Source: Flammeovirga sp. OC4 (GTDB lineage Bacteria > Bacteroidota > Bacteroidia > Cytophagales > Flammeovirgaceae). Taken from it: DNA of 64,000 nt. Positions 8,849 through 17,949 of this stretch are shown piece after piece. Under the pieces are notes generated by a model, which did no database searches, was not told the DNA's origin, and saw nothing but the letters and a program-made list of their open reading frames with translations. A program made the translations under genes and the position numbers. The stretch's first letter is position 1, and each line of letters starts with the position of its first letter. Location: positions 17,856 through 81,855 of the forward strand of contig NZ_JTAM01000020.1 in assembly GCF_000812565.1 (NCBI RefSeq). The letters are read 5' to 3'.

Positions 8849-8956
8849 ATTGATTAAAACAAATGGAGGGTAACTGTAGCTAAAAAAACAATTATAAGGT
8901 AACGTGACGAACTTGCTGATCACAGTTCAGTAATTAAACTAGTAAACAATAAAAAC

Positions 8957-10675
8957 ATGGATAGAATTACAGAAAGCTTAATAAAAGAATTATTATCAAA
9001 TCATGAGTTAAAGTCTAAAAGTGAATCCAAGGATTTTGAAAAGCTTGTAAATTATACTGTGGTATCTAATGAGTATAACAAAACCTTTGATATTGAAAAC
9101 TTAACAATAGGTGAAGGTAATGATACAGGTATAGATGGATTGGCAATAATAACTAATGGTCAATTAATTGAATCAAAAGATGAAATAGATGATTTAATTG
9201 AAAAAAATAACTTTTTAGAAGTAGAATTTATTTTCACACAAGCTAAAACTTCCCCCAAATTTTCTGGTGGTGATATAACTACTTTCTTTTTTGGAGTTTT
9301 AGACTTTTTTTCTAAAAAACCTAAACTTGTAAGAAATGAAAGTATTAAAAAACTAGTTGAAATTACTAACCATATTTATGACAATGCTTCCAAATTTAAA
9401 TCTAATCCAGTTTTAAAATTATTTTATGTAACAACAGGTAAATGGACTGAAGATGAAAATCTTAAGGGGAGAATTGAAAGCGGAAATGAATCTCTAGAAG
9501 AAACAAACTTATTTGGAAAAATTTTATTTACTCCCTTTGGAGCGAGAGAACTATCAACAGCATACAGAAAAACTAAAGAATCTGTTAATACAACTATTAG
9601 CTTCAATAATAGAATAACAATGCCAGAGATTAATGGAATTTCACAAGCATATATAGGTTTATTGCCATATGAAGAATTTATCAAAATAGTATCAGATGAT
9701 GAAGGAAGTTTACTTAGTGTTTTCGAAGATAACGTAAGAGATTTCCAAGGAGAAAACAATGATGTAAATGGAGGGATTTCTACAACACTAAATAGTAGTG
9801 ATTCAGAAATATTTAGTGTATTAAATAACGGAGTAACTATTGTGGCGAGTTCTATTTCACCAACAGGAAATCAATTTACTATTACAGATTATCAAATTGT
9901 TAATGGTTGTCAGACAAGTAACGTTTTATATAATAACAGACAATCAAAAAACATTAATAAAGTAAATATTCCAATTAAGTTAATTGCAACTACTGATGAT
10001 GATGTAAAAACTAGAATTACTTTAGCTACAAATAACCAAACTCCAATTAAAAAAGAACAACTTGCTTCATTAACTCGGTTTCAAAGGAGTCTTGAACAGT
10101 ATTACAATTCATATTCTGGTGACTCTAGATTATATTACGAAAGAAGGTCAAAACAATATAATTCTGATAATAATGTGTTGAAATCTAGAATTATAACTGT
10201 ACCATATCAAATAAAATCATTTGCGGGAATGTTCCTTAATGAACCACATAATGTAACGAGTTTTTTTGGACTCATTGTCAGAAGGTTAAATGAAGGTAAG
10301 ATGCAAATATTTAGTCCTGACCATCTGTATTCTCCGTACTATACAAGTGCATTTGCTTATTATAAACTAGAGTCTTTTTTTAGAAGGGGAAGTATTGACA
10401 CTTCCTATCGAAAAGTGAAGTTTCATATATTAATGCTTTTTAGGATCATTCATGGTAAAGATGATCTTCCTCTTTTTAATAGTAAAAAAATAGACAGGTA
10501 TTGTAATGACCTTTTGGTTATATTAAACGATGATATGAAAACTACCGAAGCATTTAATAAATGTATAGAAGTGATTGATAACTCTGATTTTGATAAAACT
10601 GATAAACAAGATGTGAAACTTGTATCTAAAACTAAAATTCTAATCGACTATTTGAAAAAAGAAAAACAATTATGA
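8957..10675 (+). CDS. AIPR-family abortive-infection (phage resistance) protein
   Basis: The 572-residue protein has hallmarks of the AIPR family: EDNVRDFQG (about residues 258-266), a following NNDVN, FSVLNNGVTIVAS (about 287-299), YQIVNGCQTSNV (about 313-324) and a TRITLATNNQTPI stretch. The N-terminal part contains GIDG (D60) and FTQAK (Q95-K97), compatible with a PD-(D/E)xK-like nuclease fold. AIPR proteins are linked to abortive infection and to restriction-modification islands, but their exact mechanism is not settled. No restriction or methylase gene is adjacent. A strong terminator follows. The family assignment is confident and the activity is inferred from the fold. Confidence 0.88.
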   Translation: MDRITESLIKELLSNHELKSKSESKDFEKLVNYTVVSNEYNKTFDIENLTIGEGNDTGIDGLAIITNGQLIESKDEIDDLIEKNNFLEVEFIFTQAKTSPKFSGGDITTFFFGVLDFFSKKPKLVRNESIKKLVEITNHIYDNASKFKSNPVLKLFYVTTGKWTEDENLKGRIESGNESLEETNLFGKILFTPFGARELSTAYRKTKESVNTTISFNNRITMPEINGISQAYIGLLPYEEFIKIVSDDEGSLLSVFEDNVRDFQGENNDVNGGISTTLNSSDSEIFSVLNNGVTIVASSISPTGNQFTITDYQIVNGCQTSNVLYNNRQSKNINKVNIPIKLIATTDDDVKTRITLATNNQTPIKKEQLASLTRFQRSLEQYYNSYSGDSRLYYERRSKQYNSDNNVLKSRIITVPYQIKSFAGMFLNEPHNVTSFFGLIVRRLNEGKMQIFSPDHLYSPYYTSAFAYYKLESFFRRGSIDTSYRKVKFHILMLFRIIHGKDDLPLFNSKKIDRYCNDLLVILNDDMKTTEAFNKCIEVIDNSDFDKTDKQDVKLVSKTKILIDYLKKEKQL

Positions 10676-10703
10676 ATCATAAAGAATTACTTTTGTAATA
10701 AAT

Positions 10704-10745
10704 AAAAAGTCCAAGCCTTTCGTTTTATGAGGCTTGAGTTTTTTG
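10704..10745 (+). terminator. Intrinsic terminator after the AIPR gene
   Basis: The stem CCAAGCC (10711-10717) pairs with GGCTTGA (10731-10737), preceded by AAAAAGT and followed by AGTTTTTT. It closes the accessory island. Confidence 0.8.
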
Positions 10746-11050
10746 TTTCGAATATATAATAGTCTTTTTCGTACCTTGTAAAAGAATTGACAAACCTATT
10801 CTCTTTTTCAAGAGAAAATATATCGATCCCGAAACTATGGTGTTGGAATCTTGTGGTTTACAAGGACGTTGCAATATAACATCCCTACAGCACTTTAGTT
10901 GATAATTTTGATAGCAACGAAACAAACACCCCACTTTCCCATCTCTTAATTCTTAATAAATACGAATGAGTCAACTATCGTTTAAACAATTAAATTAAAA
11001 GGTTGACCTTTGCAACAACTTAATTATCAACCCTAACAAACAGGATAATA
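10746..11050. other. Intergenic region before the efflux operon
   Basis: About 300 bases hold no convincing gene. The only open frame, antisense at 10725-10934, has no recognisable domain. The promoter of the efflux operon should lie here, but I could not identify an unambiguous Bacteroidota -33/-7 pair. Confidence 0.5.
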
Positions 11051-12163
11051 ATGTCCAACAACAAAAGCTTAATTCTTTTATTATCACTTCTTGTACTATC
11101 GTGTAATAAAAAAGATGAACAGACTACAAACAAAAAAACGATACATCCTTATAAAGTCGTAGAGGCGGAGATAAGAGATGTTTCTTATGAAAAATCCTAC
11201 CCTGCAAGTGTGAAGGGAGAGGTCAGTAGTGAAGTACGTGCTAAAATCAGTGGTTACATCGATGCGGTGTATGTAGACGAAGGCCAAAAAGTAAAGAAAG
11301 GCCAGAAATTATTTCATATTGAAACAGCTTCTCTGAGCGAACAGGTGGAAACGGCCAAGGCTCAAGTAGAAGTGGCAGAGGTAGAAGTAGATCGTTTACG
11401 CCCGTTAGTAGAAAAGAAAGTAATCTCGGAAATTCAATTGAAAACTGCTGAGGCAAGATTGGCAGAGATGAAGAGTAACTTGAATACGATCTATGCCAAC
11501 ATCAGTTATGCGACAATCACAAGTCCAGTGAATGGTGTGGTCGGTTCTATTAATTTCCGTCAGGGAACGTTGGTAGGTCCTAACACGGCGTCGTTGACAG
11601 AGGTGTCAGACATTGAAAATGTGTTTGCCTATTTCTCCATGAACGAGAGAGATTTCCTTTCCTTCACCAAAGATGTGAAAGGGAAAGACATGGAAGAGAA
11701 AATCAAGAATTTGCCTCCGGTACAACTCAAACTGGCAGACGGTTCTATGTATGCCAATGAAGGTCGAATCGTAACGATTTCGGGTAGTATCAACCAAGAG
11801 ACCGGTTCTGTATCATTTAGAGCAAAATTCCCGAACCATGAAGGTATCTTAAGAGATGGGAGTAGTGCCCGTGTGATGGTGAAAAACAAGGTCAATGATG
11901 CATTGGTGATTCCTTACCAATCTACGTTTGAGCAACAAGGACAGACCATTGTGTACAGAGTGTCGGAAAGTGATTCGTTGTACACAAAGAGAGTGACTTC
12001 AACCATCAAAACAGATCGTTTATTGGTGATTGATGAAGGCATCAAGAAAGGTGATAAGATTCTTGCTGAGGGCGTAAACATTGTGCGTTCAGGACAGAAA
12101 ATCGTATCGAAACCAACGACTGTTGATGAAGTGTTAGAAACTTACCAAGCGACATTCAAATAA
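11051..12163 (+). CDS. RND efflux periplasmic adaptor lipoprotein (AcrA/MexA-like)
   Basis: The 370-residue product has a lipoprotein signal with lipobox LVLSC (Cys18). The membrane-fusion layout follows: a biotinyl-lipoyl half-motif (GYIDAVYVDEGQKVKKGQ), an alpha-hairpin (about 95-150, LSEQVETAKAQVEVAEVEV), the second lipoyl half (ITSPVNGVVGSINFRQGTLV) and beta-barrel and membrane-proximal domains. It links the inner-membrane pump to the outer-membrane channel. It is the first gene of a three-gene operon, 16 bases before the permease gene. Many such pumps export drugs, bile salts or detergents; the substrate here cannot be read from sequence. Confidence 0.93.
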   Translation: MSNNKSLILLLSLLVLSCNKKDEQTTNKKTIHPYKVVEAEIRDVSYEKSYPASVKGEVSSEVRAKISGYIDAVYVDEGQKVKKGQKLFHIETASLSEQVETAKAQVEVAEVEVDRLRPLVEKKVISEIQLKTAEARLAEMKSNLNTIYANISYATITSPVNGVVGSINFRQGTLVGPNTASLTEVSDIENVFAYFSMNERDFLSFTKDVKGKDMEEKIKNLPPVQLKLADGSMYANEGRIVTISGSINQETGSVSFRAKFPNHEGILRDGSSARVMVKNKVNDALVIPYQSTFEQQGQTIVYRVSESDSLYTKRVTSTIKTDRLLVIDEGIKKGDKILAEGVNIVRSGQKIVSKPTTVDEVLETYQATFK

Positions 12164-12179
12164 GATTAACCCTAATTTC

Positions 12180-15100
12180 ATGTTACAAAAATTTATTGAC
12201 AGACCTGTATTGTCAACAGTAATCTCAATTGTGATTACATTGTTGGGAATATTAGGTTATATGGACTTGCCAGTATCTCAATACCCCAACATTGCACCGC
12301 CCACTGTTGCGGTGACCGCCAGCTATCCGGGAGCAAGTGCTCAAACCATTCTTGAAAGTGTGATTGTGCCTATCGAGGAGCAAATCAATGGTGTAGAAGG
12401 GATGACCTACATGACTTCCAGTGCATCCAATGACGGTGCAGCTGCTATTACAGTTTTCTTTGAGCAAGGTGTTGACCCTGATGTAGCGGCCGTGAACGTT
12501 CAAAACAGGGTCGCTAGGGCCAATTCAAAATTACCTGCAGAGGTAATCCGTAGTGGTGTGATTACGGAAAAAAAGGAAAACTCAGCCCTGATTTATGCAG
12601 CGGTTTATTCAGAAAATAAAGATTACGATGAAACTTTTGTTTCCAACTATTTTAATATTCAGCTGAAACCTGAAATACAAAGGGTAAAAGGTGTAGCGTC
12701 GGTCAGTGTATTTGGTATGCGAGACTATTCGATGAGAATTTGGCTTGACCCAGCAAAAATGTCTACGTACTCCGTGACGACCACGGACGTTCAAAATGCC
12801 ATCAATGAGCAAAGTTTAGAAGCAGCGGCAGGGGCATTAGGACAAAACTCAGGTTCGCCTTTTGAGTTTGTGATTAAATACAAAGGCCGTTATAAAACGC
12901 CAGAAGAGTATAAAGATATCATTATCCGTTCGGAAGGAAATGGTCGTTTCCTACGTCTAAAAGACGTTGCAGAGGTGGAGTTGGATGCATTTTCTTATGA
13001 TACAAAATCGATTACTTTGGGCCACCCAAGTGTGAGTTTTGGTATTTTCCAAACACCAGGTTCCAATGCACAAGAGGTGATTGAAAACTTGCATGTTGAA
13101 CTTCAAAGGTTAGAAAAGACATTTCCTGACGGGATAAAATATGTGATCAATTATGACACGAACAAGTTCTTGACGGCTTCGATGGACAAAGTACAGATGA
13201 CGTTGATAGAAGCCTTTATCCTTGTGTTTTTAGTGGTGTTGATCTTCCTACAAGACTTTAAGTCTACTTTAATTCCTGCGATTGCCGTACCGGTGGCGAT
13301 TATCGGTACATTCTTTTTCTTAGGTGTTTTAGGATATTCATTGAATCTACTGACGCTTTTTGCATTAGTATTGGCCATTGGTATTGTGGTGGATGATGCC
13401 ATTGTAGTAGTAGAAGCGGTCCATGCCAAAATGGATGGTGGTGAAAAAGATTCCCACAAGGCGACAAGTAAGGCCATGAGTGAAATTTCGGGAGCCATCA
13501 TCTCAGTTACACTTGTAATGGCTGCCGTATTCGTACCGATTACTTTTATCAAGGGACCATCAGGGGTATTCTACGAACAATTTGGGGTCACCCTAATTAT
13601 CTCCATCTTGATTTCAGCAGTCAATGCCTTGACCTTAAGTCCTGCACTTTGTGTACTCTTTTTGAAATCACACGAAGGAGAGGAGAAGAGATCGTTTATG
13701 GATAAATTTTATGAGGCTTTCAACTTAGCGTTCAATGTAGGTGTAAAAAAATATACAAGAACATTACAAGTATTCTTAAAGCATAAATGGCTCACGTTGG
13801 TGGCGTTAATCTTCAGTTTTGGAGGGATTTATTATTTCGATGCAAACACTCCTTCCGGTTTTGTACCTTCAGAAGATAGAGGGGTAATTTTCATCAACAT
13901 GGAGTTGCCAATTGGTTCTTCTATGGACAGAACTTTTGCGATGACGGAGGAAATGTTGGCAGCAATGAAAGGAACAGAAGGGGTGCATTCCATCTCTATG
14001 CGTTCGGGTTCCAACTTCTTCTCAGGAGCAGGTAGTTCCTATGCCACTGGTTTCGTGCTTTTGAAAGATTACGATCAAAGAACCACTCCAGAGACCAGTA
14101 TCAAGGGAATTATTGCAGAGTTGAAACGTAGAACTGCACATATCAAAACTTCCAAAACGATTTTCTTTGTACCGCCAAGTATTCCAGGTTTTGGTAGTTC
14201 AGATGGTTTTGAATTCCAGATTTTAGACAAGGCTTCTGGTCAGTTGTCAGGATTGGATGAAGTGGCGAAGAAGTTTACTTCAGAAATTCAAAAGTCAGAC
14301 GTTATTGCTTTTGCTTCCAATTCATTTAACGTTGATTTTCCTCAATTAGAAATGGAAATTGATGTAGCTAAAGCGAAAGAATCTAAAGTATTGGTAGGAG
14401 ATATCTTCAAATCAATGCAAGGTTTTATTGGTGGATATTACGTAGCCGATTTTACAAGGTTTGGTAAGCAACTTCGTGTCAATATGCAGACCAAGCCCGA
14501 TGACCGTAAAAATGAAGGAAGCCTGGACAATATGTTTGTAAGAAACAGTGAAGGGACAATGGTACAGATCTCTGAATTTGTCAAACTCTCAAGAACGTAC
14601 GGACCACAATCCATCAAACGTTTCAACCTGTACAATGCCGTTTCAGTCAACGGTGGTGTAATGCCTGGCCATAGTTCGGGTGAAGCTATCGCAGAGATCA
14701 ACAGAATTGCAGCAGAAACATTGCCATTGAATTATGAGGTTGCCTACTCTGGTTTGACAAGAGAGGAGATCAGTTCTTCCGGACAATCGGTCTACATTTT
14801 TATGCTCAGTATATTGTTTACTTATCTTTTCTTGGCGGCGCAATACGAAAGTTATGTACTTCCATTTGCCGTATTGTTCTCCTTACCGTTTGGTGTATTT
14901 GGAGCGTACAGTTTTACCAACTGGGCAGGGTTAGAAAACAACATTTACTTCCAAGTAGCCATGATTATGTTGGTAGGTTTATTGGCGAAAAATGCCATTC
15001 TGATCATTGAGTTTGCCCTGCAAAGAAGGAACGAGGGCTATTCACTTTATGACGCGGCCATTGAAGGAGCAAGAGAGCGTATTCGTCCTATTTTGATGAC

Positions 15101-15335
15101 CTCATTTGCCTTTATTCTAGGTTTGATGCCACTGGTATTAGCCACTGGTGTAGGTGCAGCAGGTAACCGATCAATTGGTACAGGTGCCGTAGCAGGAATG
15201 TTGGTCGGAACTTTATTAGGGTTAATTTTTATCCCAGTATTATTTGTAGTGTTCCAGGGTATTCATGAAAAACTATCCTCTAAGCACACTCCTCAAAAAC
15301 CTGAAAAAGAAGAACTAGAACATGCAGTATACTAA
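12180..15335 (+). CDS. RND efflux permease, HAE1 family (AcrB-like)
   Basis: At 1,051 residues this is the usual length for an AcrB-type pump. It begins with the typical MLQKFIDRPVLSTVISI helix and QYPNIAPPTV porter-domain entry. It carries the proton-relay motif AIGIVVDDAIVVVEAVHA in TM4 and a late block (VGLLAKNAILIIEFA and RIRPILMTSFAFILG). It works as an inner-membrane trimer that drives substrate export by proton antiport. The stop overlaps the outer-membrane factor start by 14 bases, so all three efflux genes form one transcription unit. No local regulator is adjacent. Confidence 0.95.
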   Translation: MLQKFIDRPVLSTVISIVITLLGILGYMDLPVSQYPNIAPPTVAVTASYPGASAQTILESVIVPIEEQINGVEGMTYMTSSASNDGAAAITVFFEQGVDPDVAAVNVQNRVARANSKLPAEVIRSGVITEKKENSALIYAAVYSENKDYDETFVSNYFNIQLKPEIQRVKGVASVSVFGMRDYSMRIWLDPAKMSTYSVTTTDVQNAINEQSLEAAAGALGQNSGSPFEFVIKYKGRYKTPEEYKDIIIRSEGNGRFLRLKDVAEVELDAFSYDTKSITLGHPSVSFGIFQTPGSNAQEVIENLHVELQRLEKTFPDGIKYVINYDTNKFLTASMDKVQMTLIEAFILVFLVVLIFLQDFKSTLIPAIAVPVAIIGTFFFLGVLGYSLNLLTLFALVLAIGIVVDDAIVVVEAVHAKMDGGEKDSHKATSKAMSEISGAIISVTLVMAAVFVPITFIKGPSGVFYEQFGVTLIISILISAVNALTLSPALCVLFLKSHEGEEKRSFMDKFYEAFNLAFNVGVKKYTRTLQVFLKHKWLTLVALIFSFGGIYYFDANTPSGFVPSEDRGVIFINMELPIGSSMDRTFAMTEEMLAAMKGTEGVHSISMRSGSNFFSGAGSSYATGFVLLKDYDQRTTPETSIKGIIAELKRRTAHIKTSKTIFFVPPSIPGFGSSDGFEFQILDKASGQLSGLDEVAKKFTSEIQKSDVIAFASNSFNVDFPQLEMEIDVAKAKESKVLVGDIFKSMQGFIGGYYVADFTRFGKQLRVNMQTKPDDRKNEGSLDNMFVRNSEGTMVQISEFVKLSRTYGPQSIKRFNLYNAVSVNGGVMPGHSSGEAIAEINRIAAETLPLNYEVAYSGLTREEISSSGQSVYIFMLSILFTYLFLAAQYESYVLPFAVLFSLPFGVFGAYSFTNWAGLENNIYFQVAMIMLVGLLAKNAILIIEFALQRRNEGYSLYDAAIEGARERIRPILMTSFAFILGLMPLVLATGVGAAGNRSIGTGAVAGMLVGTLLGLIFIPVLFVVFQGIHEKLSSKHTPQKPEKEELEHAVY

Positions 15336-16719
15336 AATAATTCTGACAAGTGTACTCTTAAGTATGCTTATGTCTTCTTGTTTGATCCGTAAAGACTACA
15401 CAAGAACAGTAGAGATAGACAACGACAAACTTTATAGAATAAGTAATGAAAATGTAGATCAAGATCAGAATTTTGGTCAGATCATTTGGTCCGACTTTTT
15501 CAAAGACAGTTTGTTGACTGATTATATCAATAGGGCTGTTTCTAATAATTACGATGTAAGAATTGCATTAGAAAATGTAGAGATTGCGAAGTCGTTATTC
15601 AAGCAAGGAAAGAGTGTCAATCAGCCTACAATCAACGGAAATGTATCGGCGGGTTATACGCAAAACTCAGCCAATACACCGATTGGAAATGCTTTTGGTA
15701 ATCAACAGCAATACAATGTAGGTGTGGATATGTCATGGGAAGCGGACATTTGGGGTAAATTGAAAGCCACAACGGAAGCTTCAAGAATGAATTTATTGAC
15801 ACAAGAAGAGGTAAAGAAAGCCATTGTTTCCGATTTGGTAAGTCAAGTTGCGTTCAATTACTATCGCTTGATTGGTTTTGATAAACAAAGAGAGATTTTA
15901 TTGAAAACCATCAAGTCAAGAGAGGAAAGCCTTGAAGTAACGGAAGCACTTTATAAAGCCGGAGAACTGACTTTGGTGGCCGTAAAGCAATCGGAAGCCT
16001 TACTTTACAATTCCAAGGTGCTTTTAGTAGAGGCAGAAAAGAATATTGAGATTTCAGAAAATGCCATTTCTTTCCTTATGGGAGAAAATAACCATGCGAT
16101 TGAAAGAGATTCGGTATTCAGTGATCGTTTTGATTTCAAATTGGATGTTGGATTACCAATGCAATTGTTAGAAAACCGACCGGATGTAAAAGCGGCAGAG
16201 TACAACTTGATCAGGACTTTCGAAAACGTAAATATTGCAAAGGCGAATTTCTATCCCTCTTTAAGGATTTCTGCCTCGGCGGGACTTCAAAGTATTCAAG
16301 TACAAGATTGGTTTAATCCCTCTTCTTTCTTGTTTAATGTGTTAGGTTCGGCAACACAACCGATCTGGAACCAACGTCAGATAAAAACACAATACGAAGT
16401 CACTCAAAGTGAAGAGAAAATCGCATTATTGAACTTCCAAAAGCAAATTCTTTTGGCAGGGCAAGAGGTGTCAAATTCTGTTTTGATTATTGATAAGCAA
16501 GAGCAAGTCATCTTTAACCAAGAGGCAGAGTGTGAAGCGTATCGTTTAGCGGTGGAATATTCTCAAGACCTTTTAGTTTCAGGATCGGCCAACTACTTGG
16601 AGGTGATCACTGCTCGTCAAAACCTCCTTCAAGCAGAGCTTGTTTTAGTTAATAATAAATTAGAGAAAATCAACGAACTGATTCGCCTTTACAATGCGTT
16701 AGGTGGAGGGTGGAGCTAA
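15322..16719 (+). CDS. RND efflux outer-membrane factor lipoprotein (NodT/OprM family)
   Basis: The 465-residue product has a lipobox (MLMSSC, Cys20) and the two-fold repeated TolC-like architecture. Typical motifs are an IWSDFFKDSLLTDYI start, VDMSWEADIWGKLKATTEAS, LLENRPDVKAAEYNL and a second-repeat ARQNLLQAELVLVNNK. It forms the trimeric channel-tunnel that takes substrate from the adaptor/pump complex. Translation begins inside the end of the permease gene. Confidence 0.93.
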   Translation: MQYTKIILTSVLLSMLMSSCLIRKDYTRTVEIDNDKLYRISNENVDQDQNFGQIIWSDFFKDSLLTDYINRAVSNNYDVRIALENVEIAKSLFKQGKSVNQPTINGNVSAGYTQNSANTPIGNAFGNQQQYNVGVDMSWEADIWGKLKATTEASRMNLLTQEEVKKAIVSDLVSQVAFNYYRLIGFDKQREILLKTIKSREESLEVTEALYKAGELTLVAVKQSEALLYNSKVLLVEAEKNIEISENAISFLMGENNHAIERDSVFSDRFDFKLDVGLPMQLLENRPDVKAAEYNLIRTFENVNIAKANFYPSLRISASAGLQSIQVQDWFNPSSFLFNVLGSATQPIWNQRQIKTQYEVTQSEEKIALLNFQKQILLAGQEVSNSVLIIDKQEQVIFNQEAECEAYRLAVEYSQDLLVSGSANYLEVITARQNLLQAELVLVNNKLEKINELIRLYNALGGGWS

Positions 16720-16745
16720 AAGTGTTTTATTCGAGTGTCTATGAT

Positions 16746-16820
16746 GTTTAGAAATCAGGAGATTTCTGATGATTTTTAAAGCACGAATGATGCTATCGCT
16801 TAACATTCGCGCTAGTGGGT
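16746..16820 (-). repeat. Partial copy of the 364-bp MITE-like repeat family
   Basis: The AAATCAGGAGATTTCTGATGA block, followed by a CGAATGATGCTATCGCTTAACATTCG-type hairpin, matches the right-hand part of the repeats at 39605-41072 in reverse orientation. Beyond the CGCTAGTGGGTTTT block similarity fades. A separate near-palindrome (16854-16877, AGGAGCGTTTTA with its partner) follows and might end the efflux transcript, though it lacks a U-tract. Confidence 0.7.
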
Positions 16821-16953
16821 TTTGTAACAGAATCTTTAAGTTGCAGTTATTGTAGGAGCGTTTTATTAAAACGTCCTCGCGAACCACAAAAAATGTCCAT
16901 TTTTGATAATAAAAATCTAGTTTCCAATATTAAACTTCTGTGCCCACTGGCAT

Positions 16954-16987
16954 AAAAAAGCACTGGTTGAAGGACCAGTGCTTTTCT
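16954..16987 (-). terminator. Intrinsic terminator of the tandem SpoIIAA-like gene
   Basis: AAAAAAGCACTGGT pairs with ACCAGTGCTTTT around a six-base loop (TGAAGG). It lies immediately downstream of the minus-strand stop codon, with a T-run in the sense of that gene. Confidence 0.85.
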
Positions 16988-16992
16988 ATTTT

Positions 16993-17739
16993 TTATCGAT
17001 TCAACCAAGTTTTAGCCCTTTCTTTATCGGCCACTTCAAAGTGTTCCATATTGATGCCAGGCGTAAAAATATCACCGATTTTCACCAAAAAGTCCATCCA
17101 TTCCCCACTGTTTACAATCGCTACTTTTTTGATATCAGAGTAATATTTAATGCCCGTTTTAAAGTCGTCCCACATTGCTAAGATATTGCTGTAACCTTCA
17201 AAACCTGCAAATTCCATATAAAGGTTTAAAGGTTTGCCAGCGTTGATTTGAGATGAAAACTCACTGTCAAGCCCCACATACTCCTGAGGATTAATTTTAC
17301 CCGTAAAACGGTAGGCTAGGAAGTTGTCATTGTCTTCCACTTCTATTTTATGAATCCCAGGAACAAAAGCTTCTTCTTTCTGTAATAACCACACCAAAGC
17401 ATCATCACGCTCTTCCGTTTTAAACATCTTGATTGGTATATTAGGAATCATAAAGTCTACAACACCCGATATTTTTTGCATCCATTCCGTATCACTTACA
17501 AAAGCATATTTTTCCAGTGCTTTAATGGTTTTCGCTTTTGTTTTTAATAAATCAATGAATGCTTTGAAATCTTCAACTCCTCCGATGGCTTCAATTTCAC
17601 CGAGCAGTTTTATTTTCCCATTTTCATTTGTTTTTTCTTCTATTGCCTTGAAAAACTCTTGAAGTCCTTCCTCATCAATTTTACCATTAATTGTGAAGCC
17701 GATGACATTGGAGCCTAATGTTGAATTAATTTTTATCAT
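16993..17739 (-). CDS. Tandem SpoIIAA-like (STAS-fold) protein
   Basis: The 248-residue cytoplasmic protein consists of two similar halves (about residues 1-120 and 125-248). Each has an F-(T/R)-I/F-x-GKI segment (FTINGKIDEEG and YRFTGKINPQEY), a central F-K or DDFK motif, a GEWMDFL or TEWMQKI motif, and an ending in F-x-x-x-(D/E)ERxxAxxWL. This matches the SpoIIAA-like family, which adopts a STAS-like fold and normally has one domain. Its role is unknown; STAS folds often bind partner proteins or lipids. It is monocistronic, with its own terminator. Confidence 0.8.
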   Translation of the reverse strand: MIKINSTLGSNVIGFTINGKIDEEGLQEFFKAIEEKTNENGKIKLLGEIEAIGGVEDFKAFIDLLKTKAKTIKALEKYAFVSDTEWMQKISGVVDFMIPNIPIKMFKTEERDDALVWLLQKEEAFVPGIHKIEVEDNDNFLAYRFTGKINPQEYVGLDSEFSSQINAGKPLNLYMEFAGFEGYSNILAMWDDFKTGIKYYSDIKKVAIVNSGEWMDFLVKIGDIFTPGINMEHFEVADKERAKTWLNR

Positions 17740-17949
17740 AATTTTTTCTTTTTTGGGTTTTTAATACGCCCTCATTTCTGAATTGTTACGTTTAAATTAG
17801 TAATAATCACCGAATAATTTCTAGCAGAGGCATAAAAAGCCAGAAATTGATATTTCGTGATTTCTTTTTGATAACACTACGATGAAAATCACTTTTTATA
17901 TAGTAGTGATTTGAGTATTTTCGATGTAGAAGAAAACCAAATAAATCTT

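Noticed and set aside
10725..10934. Antisense 69-residue open frame
   Set aside because: It begins in an intergenic region and runs into a terminator; no domain or start signal supports it.
13151..13552. Antisense 133-residue open frame
   Set aside because: It is a shadow of the strongly conserved RND permease frame.
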